Numbered from the stretch's first letter, positions 1 through 11,913 are shown. The stretch: 64,000 nt of DNA from Coix lacryma-jobi var. lacryma-jobi (GCA_009763385.1 CM019825.1:21964278-22028277), one strand, 5' to 3'. A program made the numbers and translations. Notes: generated by a model from the letters alone, not told the origin.

Positions 1-1144
1 ACCACGCCGAGGAAGGTGGCGGATGGCAAGGGCGACGAGGAGCCAGCAAGGGGGAGCGGCGGCGGCGAGGGCGACGAGGAGCCGGGGCCGCTTCTGTTTT
101 ACACAGGTGGGGCGAGCTGCGGATCTGGGCGCCGTATGGCGGCTGCACCGCGTCGCGGCCATGGCCACCGGGTGGGCTCGCCTGGATAGCGCCGTGCCAG
201 GAGGTGACCACCGTTGTTGGGCGCTCAGAAGCATGCGCCGCACACGGGACGCCGTCAGCCCGGTTGCGTGCTGCGCGCGGAGGAGACCGCCGAGGTGGCT
301 CGTCATGTGCCTTCGTTGCACAGCTAGAGCGCCGCCGGCACGATTGTGCAGGAGAGGCCATCGGACCGGATCTGGCATCCCCGCATCCTCGGTCCCTTCC
401 TCGACCTACACGGGCGAGATCTGGCATCCCCGCGTCCTCGGTCCGCCGCCAGCTCCTCGATCTGCGCAGGCGAGATCTGACACCGCCATGTGCTCGAACC
501 CCGTCGCCGGCTCCTCAATCCCCGTCGCCGGATCCTCAACCCCGCCGCCTCTTCGTCAGCTAGTGCAAGGAGAGAGGAGCCACGCCGCGGGCGCGTGAGG
601 GGGTGGTGTGCGTGCTGGATTTGCGCCGAGCGGGAGAAGGCGCGGCGTGGAGCCGTGTACCGAGCGAGAAAGGGCGGCGGGGTGTGGTCATGCTGGGCGG
701 AGGGAAGGGCGACCTTCGGGTCGTGGCCGGACGACGGTTATGCGAGGCGCGTGGGAGATCGCCGGGCGGGACGAAAAAGTTATAGTGGCAGCGGCCGGGC
801 ACGGGCGGAGCGGCCCGAGCGGCGCGGCGGCCGGGCGCAGGCGGAGCGGCTCGAGCGGCTCGGCGGCCGGGCGCGGTCGGCCGACGGGGGCGGTTTCAAT
901 AGGAGCCGGGGAGAAGCTGCGTGCGCGATTCGCGATGGGACTTCATGGGAGCGAGGAGAGCGACGCGGCCGGGAGAGCGGGCACGGGCGGCTGGCGCCGA
1001 GCAGCGAGGCCGGGAGAGCGGCACGGCTGGGAGAGTGGGCGCAGTCGGCCGGGAGGCGGGCGGTTTTGCGTTTCGCGACGGGAGCGCCGGGGAAGGTTAG
1101 GAGCGGGGCGATTACGATGACCTCCGGGTCTTTTTAGCTGTAGA
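1..1144. repeat. GC-rich repetitive region with short tandem repeats
   Basis: This stretch is very GC-rich and open in several frames on both strands, as expected from base composition rather than coding. Two short tandem arrays are visible. A unit beginning GATCTGGCATCCCCGC recurs at 369 and 418 with a decayed third copy near 474. A 36-bp unit runs 797-832 and 833-868 with a partial third copy to 880. The end (about 1100-1144) has the same kind of tail as the two 330-bp modules at 1145 and 3647: a GGGGCGATTA block, then a T-run followed by AG. The left part is therefore probably a diverged relative of those modules. I see no conserved protein. Confidence 0.5.
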
Positions 1145-1474
1145 GATTAGCAGGGGCGGCAGCTGCGGCAGCGTCGCGCGGTGGTTGCTGGGGAGGAGGA
1201 GGCAGCACGGCGTCCGGGCACGGCTGGCCCGAGCGGAGCGCCGAGCGGCTGGGAGAGCGCCGCGGCGGCCGGGCGCGGTCGGCCCGAGCAGAGCGCCGAG
1301 CGACCGGGAGAGCGCCGGGGTGGCCAGGAGTGGTCGACCGACGGGAGAGCAGGTGCGGGGGCGGTTGCGATGGGAGCCGGGGAAGAAGCGGCGTGCGGAG
1401 TTCGCGATGAGAGCCGGGGAAAAGAAGAGCGGGGCGATCAGACAATGTCATTTGACTCTTTTTAGGAGTAAAGA
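1145..1474 (+). repeat. GC-rich 330-bp repeat module, copy 1
   Basis: Starts GATTAGCAGGGGCGGCAGC and ends in a T-run plus AGGAGTAAAGA. It is nearly identical, in direct orientation, to 3647-3975. The similarity begins and ends sharply, so this is a discrete mobile or duplicated unit. No target-site duplication is obvious. The two copies could be LTR-like ends of a 2.8-kb element or two independent insertions of one family. Confidence 0.75.
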
Positions 1475-3646
1475 AGTATATCAAGGAGATCAAAATAGAG
1501 GACATGAGGGTATTTGTTACCTTCAATAGGGGCTGACAAAAAAATCTGTGAAATCCAAAATACTTCGAAAAGTTTCATTAAGAAGCCATATGAGACATCA
1601 TTCTTCTCACCTGGACCCACTTCATTGATCTCGAAGGTAGATAATACGCAAGACAATAAAAATATGATGAAATAGTAATGGTGTTGCAAGCTATGAGGCC
1701 AACTTCATTGATCTCAAAGGCAGATAATATGCAAGACGGTAAAAAATATGATGAAATAGTCATTATTCTGCAAGCTACGAGATCAATTACAACAATTTCA
1801 AAGGAAGATAATATACAAGACAGTAAAATATGATGAGCACATCCGGAATAAATCTGAACATACCTATAATAGCCTTCCAAACATCCCATTTGGTTGTCTC
1901 CTTCAGGTTCAAAATGTCTTCAGATTGAAGTGATGAGCCCTTTTAAATTTAATAACTACTCTATTATTAGGAACCTGTTAGCAAGCACTGTGGTTAAAAA
2001 AATGCAAGATCCAAGAGTATAGGATAACCAAATTGTATGTGTTCATCGTCACTAAACCTAAGCTAAAGCGCATCTAAGTTCAGCTATTCCATCAATTTTT
2101 TAGATAGCTTCTAAGTACGTCAGGGGCATAATTTATCGCAACTCAAGCATATATTCTTTCATAGGAGCCTCCAAAAGAACAAGTATTTCAGCTAATGCCA
2201 CAAAGGGTATTATTCATATGTACACCATATACACCAGCGACTTATATTCTTAATAATTTACATTGACATACATTGTGTTGGATCGTTGCTTTTATTTGAT
2301 GATGTTCCATTTCTGATAAATAAAAAGAATCATCTAGTAAACCCCCTCCCCCACCCTCACCAAAAAAGCACCTATATATCTCGGACCTGAATGCATACTT
2401 TAATAGTGAAGGATTCACATATCAGTTGTATAATGCATCAACAGCAAAATCATCTCCACTACATTATATATTTCAGGTTGTCATTTCAAAATCCCTCGAC
2501 TCTACGTTTACCAAAACAACAAATCAGCAGCAGTTGGTTGGTGCTCCCTCTCAAATAGTCAATACCCAACTAAAATCAGCAATCACTTCACTTCTCCCTA
2601 ATAGAAATTGCAATAAATTGCAAGGACGCATAGAATACCTGGGATGCCCTACCCACTTGGCCAAGCGTCCTGGAACTGGAACCAGAGGCCTGTTCCTGCA
2701 GCGACGGCGTGAAATCTCACCAGTGGTCCACACGATGAGCTACTGGAACAATAACTGAATTAGAAAGTGAAGGCACTGAAACAACAACTGAATTAGTTCA
2801 GATGCCTATGAGTTTGCAAATGGTGAAATGCAGTATTGATTGGTGTTGCAAATTGCAGCTCATGGAGCTAAAGGGGTTCAACAATGGTGATTTGCTCAGA
2901 TGCAGTAGATGCATCCAAAATAGCCCATGAGAAGGAAAAGAAGCCAAGGACCGGCTCTCTAAATGAAATAGTATAGCAGCTGGCTTCCGAATTCTGTAGA
3001 ATTGATAGCGATGCAAATGCACATTTGTAGTCATTTAGATGAAATTTAGCTTCACAATATTTTCAATTGGATATTGAGTCGACGTCTGCCCATGGAAAAA
3101 ATAGTACGAACCCCAATCTTGTCACGGGATCTGAAACTGATCAGATCTGAGGAGGTTACCTTCGTGCTGGATGAACTGCCGCTAGCCTGGGTGCGCTAAG
3201 TGATGGTGTAGGCAACCACGTCATGTTCGTGAGCACCGCCACCTCCGGCCCTGACTTGCCGCCGGATGAGGAGCTCCTGGTTCCAGAGGTTGACAACGGC
3301 GGTGTGAAGCAGCGACTTTGCCTTGACCGCTGCGGAGGTGTCGATGAGGAGGAGCAGGAGACGCGGCCAGCGCGTCAAGGGTGGTCCCGGCCGCGGCAAC
3401 TGGTCGTTGCTGGGGTCGGCGCGACGAAGGACGCCGTCGGTGGCCTTGGCGTCATTGCGTGGGTGAGGCGAGATCTCGGTGGGTCGGCGCAGACCCTTCC
3501 GACGCTGGCATGCCGTTTCCTTGACCGCTGCCTTCGGCAGGCAGAGCGCACGGGATTGTGCGGGTAATGGCGATGGTGAAGGCCAACGACATGAGGGACT
3601 GGCGGCGGTGACGTGGGATCGTGGGGAGGCGGGGATTTTTCGGGGT
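1475..3646. other. Non-coding interval between the two GC-rich modules
   Basis: AT-rich to about 3100, then GC-rich. It contains a decayed tandem repeat of about 83-87 bp: units start near 1619 (ACTTCATTGATCTC), 1702 and about 1790, and each contains an AAGG-AGATAAT-CAAGAC block. Short open frames on the minus strand at 1462-1889 only translate this repeat. The GC-rich part, 3120-3640, has open frames on both strands without a recognisable domain. I see no gene here. Confidence 0.5.
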
Positions 3647-3975
3647 GATTAGCAGGGGCGGCAGCTGCGGCAGCGTCGCGCGGTGGTTGCTGGGGAGGAG
3701 GAGGCAGCACGGCGTCCGGGCACGGCTGGCCCGAGCGGAGCGCCGAGCGGCCGGGAGAGCGCCGCGGCGGCCGGGCGCGGTCGGCCCGAGCAGAGCGCCG
3801 AGCGACCGGGAGAGCGCCGGGGTGGCCAGGAGTGGTCGACCGACGGGAGAGCAGGTGCGGGGGCGGTTGCGATGGGAGGCGGGGAAGAAGCGGCGTGCGG
3901 AGTTCGCGATGAGAGCCGGGAAAAGAAGAGCGGGGCGATTAGGCGATGTCATTTGAGTCTCTTTAGGAGTAAAGA
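3647..3975 (+). repeat. GC-rich 330-bp repeat module, copy 2
   Basis: Direct repeat of 1145-1474, differing by a handful of substitutions and small indels. It ends with the same T-run plus AGGAGTAAAGA tail. The sequence beyond the tail differs completely from that beyond copy 1. Confidence 0.75.
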
Positions 3976-4338
3976 TAAAGATCCAATCAAGTTCAAGGTT
4001 TGATGGTCTATATGTATTATTAATGCAACCATTTGTTCAATAATATATACAAAATACGGTACATCAATAATGAGACACATATAACAGTTTCGTTAGTCTT
4101 GAAATCTTATATCTACTTTTCTACATAAATTTTAGGCATAAATCTACGTGTGGATGTCTAAAGTGTGTTTTTAAAAAATAACACATAAGAGTCTAGATCA
4201 CTTTAATAAAAGAATGTGGCTAAACTTTAAAGTCATTCTTGTGAAAAGGAAAATGGAAACCTTGAGTTCTAATTCTAAATAAAATTGATAGGTATGAAAG
4301 AAAATACTGAGGATATCATTTGCCAATATATTGCCTAA
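3976..4338. other. AT-rich intergenic sequence
   Basis: No open frame, repeat or motif that I can support. Confidence 0.4.
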
Positions 4339-4600
4339 GTGTCGGTTTGATGTACCAAACTAAAAATTAGCTAGCTAAAATTTTAAATTTTAGCCAGCTA
4401 AAATTTTAAATTTTAGCCAGCTAAAAGTTTTTTAGCTAAACTTTAGCAGGGTGTTTGGATGCTCCAACTAATAGACTCCGCTAAATTTTAGCTGACTTTA
4501 GCTATGTTGGAATAGCTAAACTTAAACTTTAGATAAATTGTTTGGATGTCTAACAACTAAATTTAGCCAGATCAGCCGGTGTATCCAAATAGACCCTAAT
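4339..4600. mobile_element. MITE-like element with TTTAGCTAGC-type repeats
   Basis: The ends are imperfect inverted repeats: a GGTTTGATGTACCAAAC type start, and an end whose reverse complement begins AGGGTCTATTTGGATACACC. The interior holds many copies of TTTAGC(C/T)AGCTAAA, including a direct 23-bp repetition near 4375-4425. A second internal terminus-like string (GGTGTTTGGATGCTCC) at about 4449 suggests a nested or rearranged element. This type is common next to grass genes. Boundaries are approximate. Confidence 0.5.
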
Positions 4601-5958
4601 CGAGAAACACCATCGTTGGATGTTTTAGGAATGATATGGTGAGTACCACGCAGCAAATGATCAATGACGGACTGCCTGCATGTGTTGTGTTGTTTTGTTC
4701 ACGGCTGCAACAGAGAATCTATCAAACCCACGAGCCACAAGTAGTTAGGAGGATGACACTGCAAAGGTGCACGACACCAACCTCCTGAATTCCTACGCAA
4801 CAACTCTTCCTGCTTATCACAAAAGGCATCTCATACTTCCTAATTATCACAGGTGAATCCATTGTAAAGTTGGTGAGGGAATTTTGTGCAACCCTTTAGC
4901 ATCTGGTTGAATTATGATCAACCAAGACCGACAACTTGTTACTGGTATATGATAGTATAGGATATGTTCTGGCTTCTCCCATAAAAGGAGGATTATATTG
5001 ATGACTAATTTGCAACTTGTCAATACTCCGTATAGCTGATGGCACAATTTTTACATTCAAAGTTGATGCTTTCAGATCAAGCAAACCTTCGATATTCAAA
5101 CTGTAATATTTTATGAAAAAATAGAGAGCTTAGATAAGTACGCCGTCATGTACTTGTTCCTATTACATCCATCCGAATCCCATCCCTCCATATCACCATA
5201 TATAATCGATTCATGCCATAGTTACTGCAATGAGTGTCACATGGTAAAATTGGCATCTTCATATATGACACTTCTTCCTCATGCAGATGTCGCTTCAGTT
5301 AGCAGCGCACACCGTGTCCATCGCTCCACTGTTCACCTTCTCTGGCGAGCCTCTCCCTTGCCGTCCACTTCGACCATCGCTCCGGCTGTCGATCACCATG
5401 TCGATGATCTCTCTGCCGCCCCATCGCCTATCTCACCCATCCGACTATCCTACCCCCACCTGTTTGGTGTCGTCGCTGCTGCCTCGCTCATCACCATCGG
5501 TCACCCGTCACCATCACTGTGTCGCGACCGCCGCCTCGGTCGATCGGCCGGTAAAATCTAGGGCTGGAGGAGCTCTCCAACCCTAACTCTCGAGCTGGTG
5601 TAATCTAGTCTTCCCCGTTGCCATCTGGCTCGTCCGCCGCCCATGGGCGATGGCGAGGACACCGCCACGCCGCTTCGTCCACATCCGTCTGCTGCTCTTC
5701 CCCTCTTCTTACTCGAAACAGACGCGGGGGCGTCGTGTGTGCCGCTTGGGTTAGCGGCACACGTCTACCAGATAATGATTGTGCCTTCACACACACATCA
5801 ATTTATAATATTGCCTCGTTTGATATTTTGATATAAGCCTCCACATTGACACTATAATCTAAAGTTGTCCATAAATATTATAACACACAAATGATGTACC
5901 GTAGTTCTAACTATTTCGCTGACCAACTAATGTCCCTCTTGTAGGTTGACATTTTTCT
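4601..5958. other. Intergenic sequence, no supported gene
   Basis: AT-rich to 5280, then a C- and T-rich block to about 5790 with overlapping open frames on both strands, up to about 137 codons. Their translations are low-complexity Ser/Pro/His-rich with no family resemblance. It could be a captured gene fragment, but I cannot name one. Confidence 0.4.
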
Positions 5959-6265
5959 GAGAGCATCTCCAGTGGTTCTTTTATCACCCCAATGAAAAAT
6001 TGTCATATTAGAGTTTTCGTAGTTTCAACAGTTCCCCAAATCCAATCCCAATAAGACAATTTTTTCTCCGTCTCTCAAATTGTAGTCTCTAACCCTTTAA
6101 ATAAAGGGGAAAACTCTCTTCCCCTAATCCACTGTTTTTCTCATTAGAGATGAGATTTTCCTGTTCTGGTGGAGAGAAGAACATCAAAACTTTTAAACAC
6201 TTTTTGTATCCCCCTAATAACTAATTTTTGGGTTGAATTTTTTCCCTGCCACTAGCGATGCTCTA
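5959..6265. mobile_element. MITE with GAGCATCTCC-type termini
   Basis: The left end reads GAGAGCATCTCCAGTGG and the right end CACTAGCGATGCTCTAAG; reversed and complemented, these match imperfectly. The interior is AT-rich and non-coding. The termini resemble the Tourist-like elements at 40347 and 58156. The target duplication is not exact, so the copy is old. Confidence 0.65.
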
Positions 6266-6429
6266 AGGCAAGGTGCTTTGCAGAGCTAAATCACGCATGG
6301 GCATGGACTCTAAAATGATCGAGTAAAAGAAATGACAGGAAAATCATAGAGTACATGTAAAATGCATTACGAGTTACGCTTTTCAAGAAAAAAAAATGCA
6401 CATGATGATCTGCATCTGCTGATTGTTCA

Positions 6430-6657
6430 AGCAGGCCGGGTTTAGATGGAAAAATTTTGCAAAATTTTTCCTGTAGCATTTTTGTTGTTATTTGACAAAC
6501 TTTATCTAAATATGGACTATATAGACTCCAAAGATTCGTCTCGACATGACTAAAAGTATAATTAATTATTTTTTTATCTACATTTAATTTTTTATGCATA
6601 TATTTAAAGATTAATGTGACGAGGAATCTTGCCAATTTTACAAAATTGGCAGGCAAC
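6430..6657. mobile_element. Decayed MITE of the TTGTTTAGATGG family
   Basis: Contains the block seen again at 42828-43073 and, inverted, at 43227-43458: a TTTAGATGGAAAAATTTTGC start, a TTTTGTTGTTATTTGACAAA segment, and AAAGATTCGTCTCG. No open frame. Boundaries are approximate. Confidence 0.6.
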
Positions 6658-6660
6658 TAA

Positions 6661-7004
6661 GGGGGTGTTTGGATCCCTGGCAAAATTTTTTTGCCCGTCA
6701 CATCGGACATTGCGGCACTATTTTCTTCTATTAAAAATAAACTAATTATAAAACTAATTACAAGACCATATGCTAATTACTAAGACGAATCTATTAAGGT
6801 AAATTAATCCATCATTAGCGAATGTTTACTGTAACACCACATTGTCAAATCATGAACTAATTAAGTTTAATAAATTTGTCTCGTGAATTAGTCTCCGGCT
6901 GACAAATTAGTTTTTTAATTACTATATTTTTAATAGGCGAAACTAGAGCCACAACGTCCGATGTGACAGGCAAAAAAAAAATTGCCCTGGAAACGAACAC
7001 GGCC
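6661..7004. mobile_element. Tourist-like MITE with TAA target duplication
   Basis: Long inverted repeats bound the element: the left GTGTTTGGATCCCTGGCAAA arm pairs with a right arm reading CCCTGGAAACGAACACGGCC, and CACATCGGAC pairs with GTCCGATGTG. It is flanked by TAA on both sides (6658-6660 and 7005-7007), the target duplication of PIF/Harbinger elements. It lies about 420 bp upstream of the kinase start codon, so it forms part of the upstream region of that gene. Confidence 0.75.
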
Positions 7005-7007
7005 TAA

Positions 7008-7427
7008 ACAAGGCAGGAAAAGAGAAAGAAGTTTCGAAGAACAGGTTGATTGATGATTGGCGATCGGAGCTGCCGACGTGGGTGCCGTGCAATACATCCA
7101 AAATAGGGGGAGCGACGTGGGAAAGCTCCCCGCGTCCTCCTCTCCCTTTCTCTCGTCCTCCCTCCAGCGATGCTCTTCTCCCTCCGTCCCTCCTGCGCCC
7201 CTCCCTCCCCCACCACCTGAGAAGAAGAAGGAAAAAAAAAGAGTTTTAACCAACCAAACCCACCACCGCCTGCCTCCGCGATTCCCAGCCCAATTAACCC
7301 GGGACGCAAGAGAAGAAGAGATCGCAGCGCCACCGGTGGGTGGGGATCGCCGGACACCTTGCGCGCGGGCCTCGCCTTGGAATCCCCGGAACACACGAGG
7401 GGCGTTGGAGGAGGCCGAGGAGGAAAC
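7008..7427 (+). promoter_or_regulatory. Promoter-proximal region and 5' leader of the SRPK gene
   Basis: Between the TAA-flanked MITE and the start codon lies a CT-rich block (about 7130-7215) followed by an A-rich and CCAACC-rich leader. An in-frame upstream ATG at 7359 would add 23 residues. The ATG at 7428 has the better context (AAAC before ATG, then a TCG codon) and starts a conserved-looking acidic N-terminus. No clear TATA box was found. Confidence 0.4.
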
Positions 7428-10400
7428 ATGTCGCGGGTGGCGTCGCTGTCGCCGTCCCTGTCGGGCGACGACGAGGTGGACGTGGAGGAGGAAGAGGAGG
7501 ACGAGGGCGTCGACGGCTACCGCAAGGGCGGCTACCACGCCGTCCGCCCCGGGGACCAGTTCGCCGCCGGCCGCTACGTCGCCCAGCGGAAGCTCGGCTG
7601 GGGCAACTTCTCCACCGTCTGGCTCGCCTTCGACGTCCAGTCACAGGTAGGCCAGGCGCGCCCTCCCTCCCTCCCTCCCTCGGGCCTCGTCCGCATGAGA
7701 TCGCGGCATCTCCCCGCCTCCCCGGCGATCGCCCGCCTTCCCCGCCGCGATCGCTCCCCTCCGCTTCGTAATGCGATTGCCCGCCCAGAATAGATCTCGC
7801 GCTTTGTCGATTAGCAGGGCACCGATCGATCGCTTGATCGGATCGCAAGTACCCGCTGCCCTCCCTTCGGGCCCCACGCGTGGCCAGGGGAATGGGCATG
7901 GGCATGGGATTGCGACGGGGCTGTCGGATTTTATAGGCTTCGTTTCACTAGACTAGGGATTCGGTTTGTCGTTTCTTTCCCCATTTGGGAGTTTGGTTCA
8001 TCAGTTTGCCGCTGCCATTGGGAAAGCCTTTACACTTTCGTAACAAAACAACCAGCGTTCAGGTCAGGTCTTACACGCTGGAGGGAAACAATGCCAAATT
8101 GAAGTTTTCATCATTTATATTTTCTAATAAGTAGTACTACAATACAAAAATAAATTCAGTTGCCAGTACCGGGGCAAACTCTTTTAATGTCCCTCTTTTC
8201 TCATAGTAATGTGGCTTACGTTTAACTATAACCATGATCGTAATTATTGCTCTGGATACTCTTGTGTCTTTGACGGGAGTTGTGAAATTGGACAAAAGAA
8301 AAATTCAACATTGTTTTCACAAATGGTACTCTCCTTTCTGCAGAGGTACGTGGCCCTGAAGATCCAAAAGAGTGCGCCTGAGTTTGCTCAAGCTGCTCTT
8401 CATGAAATCGAGTTCCTGTCAGAGATCACCAAGAGGGACCCATTGAACTGCAAATGCATCATTCAGCTGATAGACCACTTCAAGCACGCGGGGCCGAATG
8501 GGCAGCATATCTGCCTCGTCTTTGAGTTACTGGGAGATAGCTTGCTTAAGCTGGTACAGTACAACCGGTACAAAGGCATGGGGTTTGATAGGGTGAAGCA
8601 AATATGCAGGTCGATTTTGGTAGGCCTTGATTACTTGCACAATGAGCTTGGCATCATCCACTCAGATTTGAAGCTTGAGAACGTTCTTCTTGTCTCGACC
8701 ATTGATCCCTCCAAGGACCCCATTCGCTCTGGGCTTAAACCTAACCTTGAGAGGCCTGAGGGAAACCCCAACGGTGAAGCTGGTCTTAACGCGATTGAGA
8801 ATAAGCTAAAGATGAGAGCAAGGAGGGTGCTTGCAAAGCTTGCTGAGAAAAGAAAATCAGCTGTGGAATCTTCGCGCTCAGAAAGGAGCTTGGATGGAAT
8901 TGATCTTACATGCAAGATTGTGGACTTTGGGAATGCTTGCTGGGCTGACAAGCAATTTACAGATTTTATTCAGACAAGGCAGTATCGGGCGCCAGAGATC
9001 ATTCTAGGTGCAGGATACTCGTTTTCTGTTGACATGTGGTCATTTGCGTGCATTGCTTTTGAGCTTGCAACAGGAGAAATGCCATTTACACCCAAGGAAG
9101 GCCATGGATACAGTGAAGATGAGGTATATATCACATTCCTCATCTAGTTTGTTCATCTTTGAGTTGGCTTCAGTTGCGCAGTGCACTCCCACAATCCCAC
9201 TAGACTATCCAATTTGATGAAGTGAAAAAATAAGCACTGAAATGGACATGCAGAAGTATGTCTAAACTCAGAAAACAACCATAGTCAACATGAACATGCT
9301 TAGCATTAAATTGGAGCTGGACAAAAAATATCAGGGGAATGGTTTTCCTTTCAGCCTTCAAGATTAAAAACTGCTAGTGTTCTCAACTTTGTATATTAGA
9401 TTAATCGACAATTTTCTGAAACGCCAGTTCCCATAGGCATTGAGACTTCAGTTACACTTGGCATATTGGTATTATCATGAGCACTGAGAGCATGAAAGCT
9501 AAACGTTGCAAACTCTAGTTGATTATTATCTTTTAGCCCTTTAGTTACTTGATTGATTGAGGACCGAAGCTTGTCTGCAGGATCACTTGGCTTTAATGAT
9601 GGAACTACTTGGGAAGATGCCGAAGAAGGTAAGTCCAGCATTCTTTTTGCAATTCAATTCTTTGTTCCTGAAATATCAAGCTAACCTGTATAATTTTTCA
9701 AATGAATTCAGATTGCAACCATGGGAACACGATCAAAGGAATATTTTGACCGCCATGGAGATCTGAAGCGGATAAGAAGGCTGAAATTGTCATCCATTGA
9801 ACGTGTACTCGTTGACAAACACAGAATTTCTGAATCTGATGCCAGGGAATTTGCCAATTTTCTTTGCCCTTTACTTGACTTTGCACCAGAGAAGAGGCCA
9901 ACAGCTTTAGGTTGCCTAAAGCATCCATGGCTTCAATATAACGAGGATAAAACCCGTGGGTCTCTTAACAATAATGGTGCCAAGAACATTGATCTGGCCC
10001 AAAGCACAGGGAGTACCACCAGCAGTGACACTACAAATATCGGTTTGATGAGCAAAAAAGGTGGCCCCGCCGGAACTTGTGATAAGACTGCCGATGCAAA
10101 ATACAACACCAGAAGCATTACCAGCAATACTTCCGTCAACACTGATGTACAGCCCAATACTGGAAGCGTTGCCAACAGACTTGCCAAAAATGTTGATGTA
10201 AATCCGAACATTGGATCCATCACTAATAGGGATGCCAAGAATTCTGATATGAAGCCCCACATTGGAAGCATCGCCATCAGTGACGCCAAAAGCTCTAATA
10301 TAAAGCTGGATACAGGTAACATCACTAGTAGAAATGCCAAAACTGCCGATATAAAGCCCAACTCTGACAACATCTCCAGCAGAGATGACAAGAGCAGTAA

Positions 10401-10836
10401 TGTGGACACCACTGCTTCCAGTGTTGTCAATAAAGATACGAAGCGCAGCATTAAAAGTGTTGTTAATTCTTATATCAAGAACTTTGATGCAAAATGCAAC
10501 ACTGGAAGCACTGCTAACAGTGATGCTAGGAACACATCAGATATGAAACCCAACACTAGAATTGTCACCAGTGCTGATAATACCAAGTGTATGGACATAA
10601 AGCCGATCAGCGGAAGTGCTAAGAGCAATGATACCATCAATGCTGATGTGAAATCCACTACTGCAATTGTTGCAAACAGTGATGCCAAGAACACCGTTTT
10701 AGAGACTAACACTGGAAGTGTCGACAGCAGCGATGATTACAGCGTTGACTCAAAACCAAACATTGGTCGGGTTGCTGCAAGCATACAGAGGTTGGAGAGC
10801 AGCATGAGTAAAGTACAAATCGGAAAAAACAGGTGA
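7428..10836 (+). CDS. SRPK: SRPK-type serine/threonine protein kinase (SR-protein kinase)
   Basis: Four coding exons with GT-AG introns and continuous frame: 7428-7646, 8344-9123, 9581-9628 and 9712-10836, giving 723 residues. SRPK-family kinases phosphorylate RS domains of splicing factors in nucleus and cytoplasm. Visible motifs: an acidic stretch at 15-27, glycine loop KLGWGNFSTVW at 55-65, catalytic Lys79 in YVALK, HSDLKLEN (Asp181; the HxDLKxEN form seen in SRPKs), DFG at 267-269, APE at 289-291, and the subdomain XI arginine near 411. A charged insert of about 70 residues separates HSDLKLEN from DFG, as in SRPKs, whose kinase lobe is split by a spacer. Residues 425-723 form an unusual Asn/Ser/Asp/Lys-rich tail of degenerate 17-residue repeats. 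A possible 3' UTR intron (donor after 10833) cannot be excluded; using it would change the last residues. Confidence 0.92.
10105..10767 (+). repeat. Degenerate 51-bp (17-residue) tandem repeats in the SRPK tail
   Basis: Within the last coding exon, protein residues about 481-701 fall into 17- to 18-residue units of the form N-(T/I)-G-S-(V/I)-x-(N/S)-x-D-A-K-N-x-D-(V/M/I)-K-P. At least four consecutive units are exactly 17 residues (from about 497). Further units recur after an irregular stretch near 580-610. Because the spacing is in multiples of three and the frame stays open, the expansion occurred in coding sequence. Confidence 0.85.
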
Positions 10837-11450
10837 TACATCACATGCTAGTGCTGACGGAATACCTATTTCCCCTGGCTTGGATATATGTTCATTGTGG
10901 AGAGGCTCATTCTTTTGCATTAAATTTCTACTATCGATTTGATTGCTGAGGATAATAACTACTTATCCAGGGCCAACCTTCCTCAAGATTGAGGATCTGG
11001 CAGGTACCAGCTGGCGTTACCGTATATCTCTATTCCCGCTTACTGTACAAAGTTTTGTATTGGCCCACAGAACTTACACGGAGGTAAATATTCCCCATAC
11101 ATACCTTGGAACAAATTGTATTAATGCTCACAGATTGACTGCACTCAGAATTACATAGCATTCTTTGGGCATTTTAGTGGGTAAATATGGAATCTCTTTG
11201 GGAATATACTTGTATATGCAAGCAGAAGATTGCTGTTCGTATTATGGTGGATGCACTGGAAGTGGAAGAATTATACTCTGACCAGTCACACGGCATCTCT
11301 CTCTCTCTTGATTATGTTTATATTCTGCTCAGTGAAAGAAGAGATTTTATTATGTCATTTAACACGGATCACCATTTATCTGAGCAGGGGTGTCTGACAT
11401 TTTTGTTTGGTTTATGGTTTGAGATTTGCTTGTAAAAAGCGGGACAGGTG
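10837..11450 (+). other. 3' untranslated and downstream region of the SRPK gene
   Basis: AT-rich, with short open frames only. The text GTGATA after 10833 and TATCCAG before 10971 could serve as donor and acceptor of a 3' UTR intron. No canonical AATAAA is obvious near the likely end, so the polyadenylation site cannot be placed. Confidence 0.35.
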
Positions 11451-11690
11451 TTGTATAAAACTATTCTTTGATGTTCATTTTGTAGTGAACAATCATATAG
11501 ATGGAATTTCTCACTTTTATGTGTTCAACTATATCGGTGCTCTCATGTACATTTTGTACTTTACATATATGACATTCGCGTAGTACTAAAAGTCTACTTC
11601 GATAACGGACTTCAAAAATACTGTGATTGAAGTGTCCATGCCGTCGACCAGCAAATGCCATCCATCCGTTCGACAGTTGGGCGATATAGC

Positions 11691-11913
11691 CGGTGTTTGG
11701 TTCTCACACCCTAGAGTTTAGTTACTAAAGTTTAGTCACTTTTAGTCACTAAAGTTTCAAACACCCTCACTATTTTAACACTACAACTCTAGTGACCTCC
11801 ACTAAATTTTAGTCACTAAAGTTTCAAACACCCTCACTATTTTAACACTACAACTCTAGTGACCTCCACTAAATTTTAGTGGCTAAACTCTAGGGGGTGG
11901 CAACCAAACACCC
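11691..11913. mobile_element. MITE with an internal 67-bp tandem duplication
   Basis: Terminal inverted repeats are clear: left GGTGTTTGGTT followed by CCCTAGAGTTTAG, right CTAAACTCTAGGGGGTGG then AACCAAACACC. Inside, a 67-bp unit starting TTTAGTCACTAAAG at 11741 is repeated almost perfectly at 11808. No clean target duplication is visible. Confidence 0.75.

Noticed and set aside
490..1137. Long open frame in the GC-rich left end, plus overlapping frames on both strands
   Set aside because: Six-frame openness follows from base composition and tandem repeats; the translation is Arg/Gly/Ala-rich without a domain.
5287..5800. Possible small secreted or captured gene with overlapping frames
   Set aside because: Low-complexity translation, no conserved motif, no clear splice structure.
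7294..7905. Minus-strand frame of 203 codons across the first SRPK exon
   Set aside because: It is a composition shadow of a GC-rich exon and its intron; the plus-strand kinase motifs and splice sites explain the region.
9933..10712. Minus-strand hydrophobic frames opposite the SRPK tail
   Set aside because: They are the reverse-strand reading of the 51-bp repeats; the hydrophobic look comes from the complement of Asn/Asp/Lys codons.
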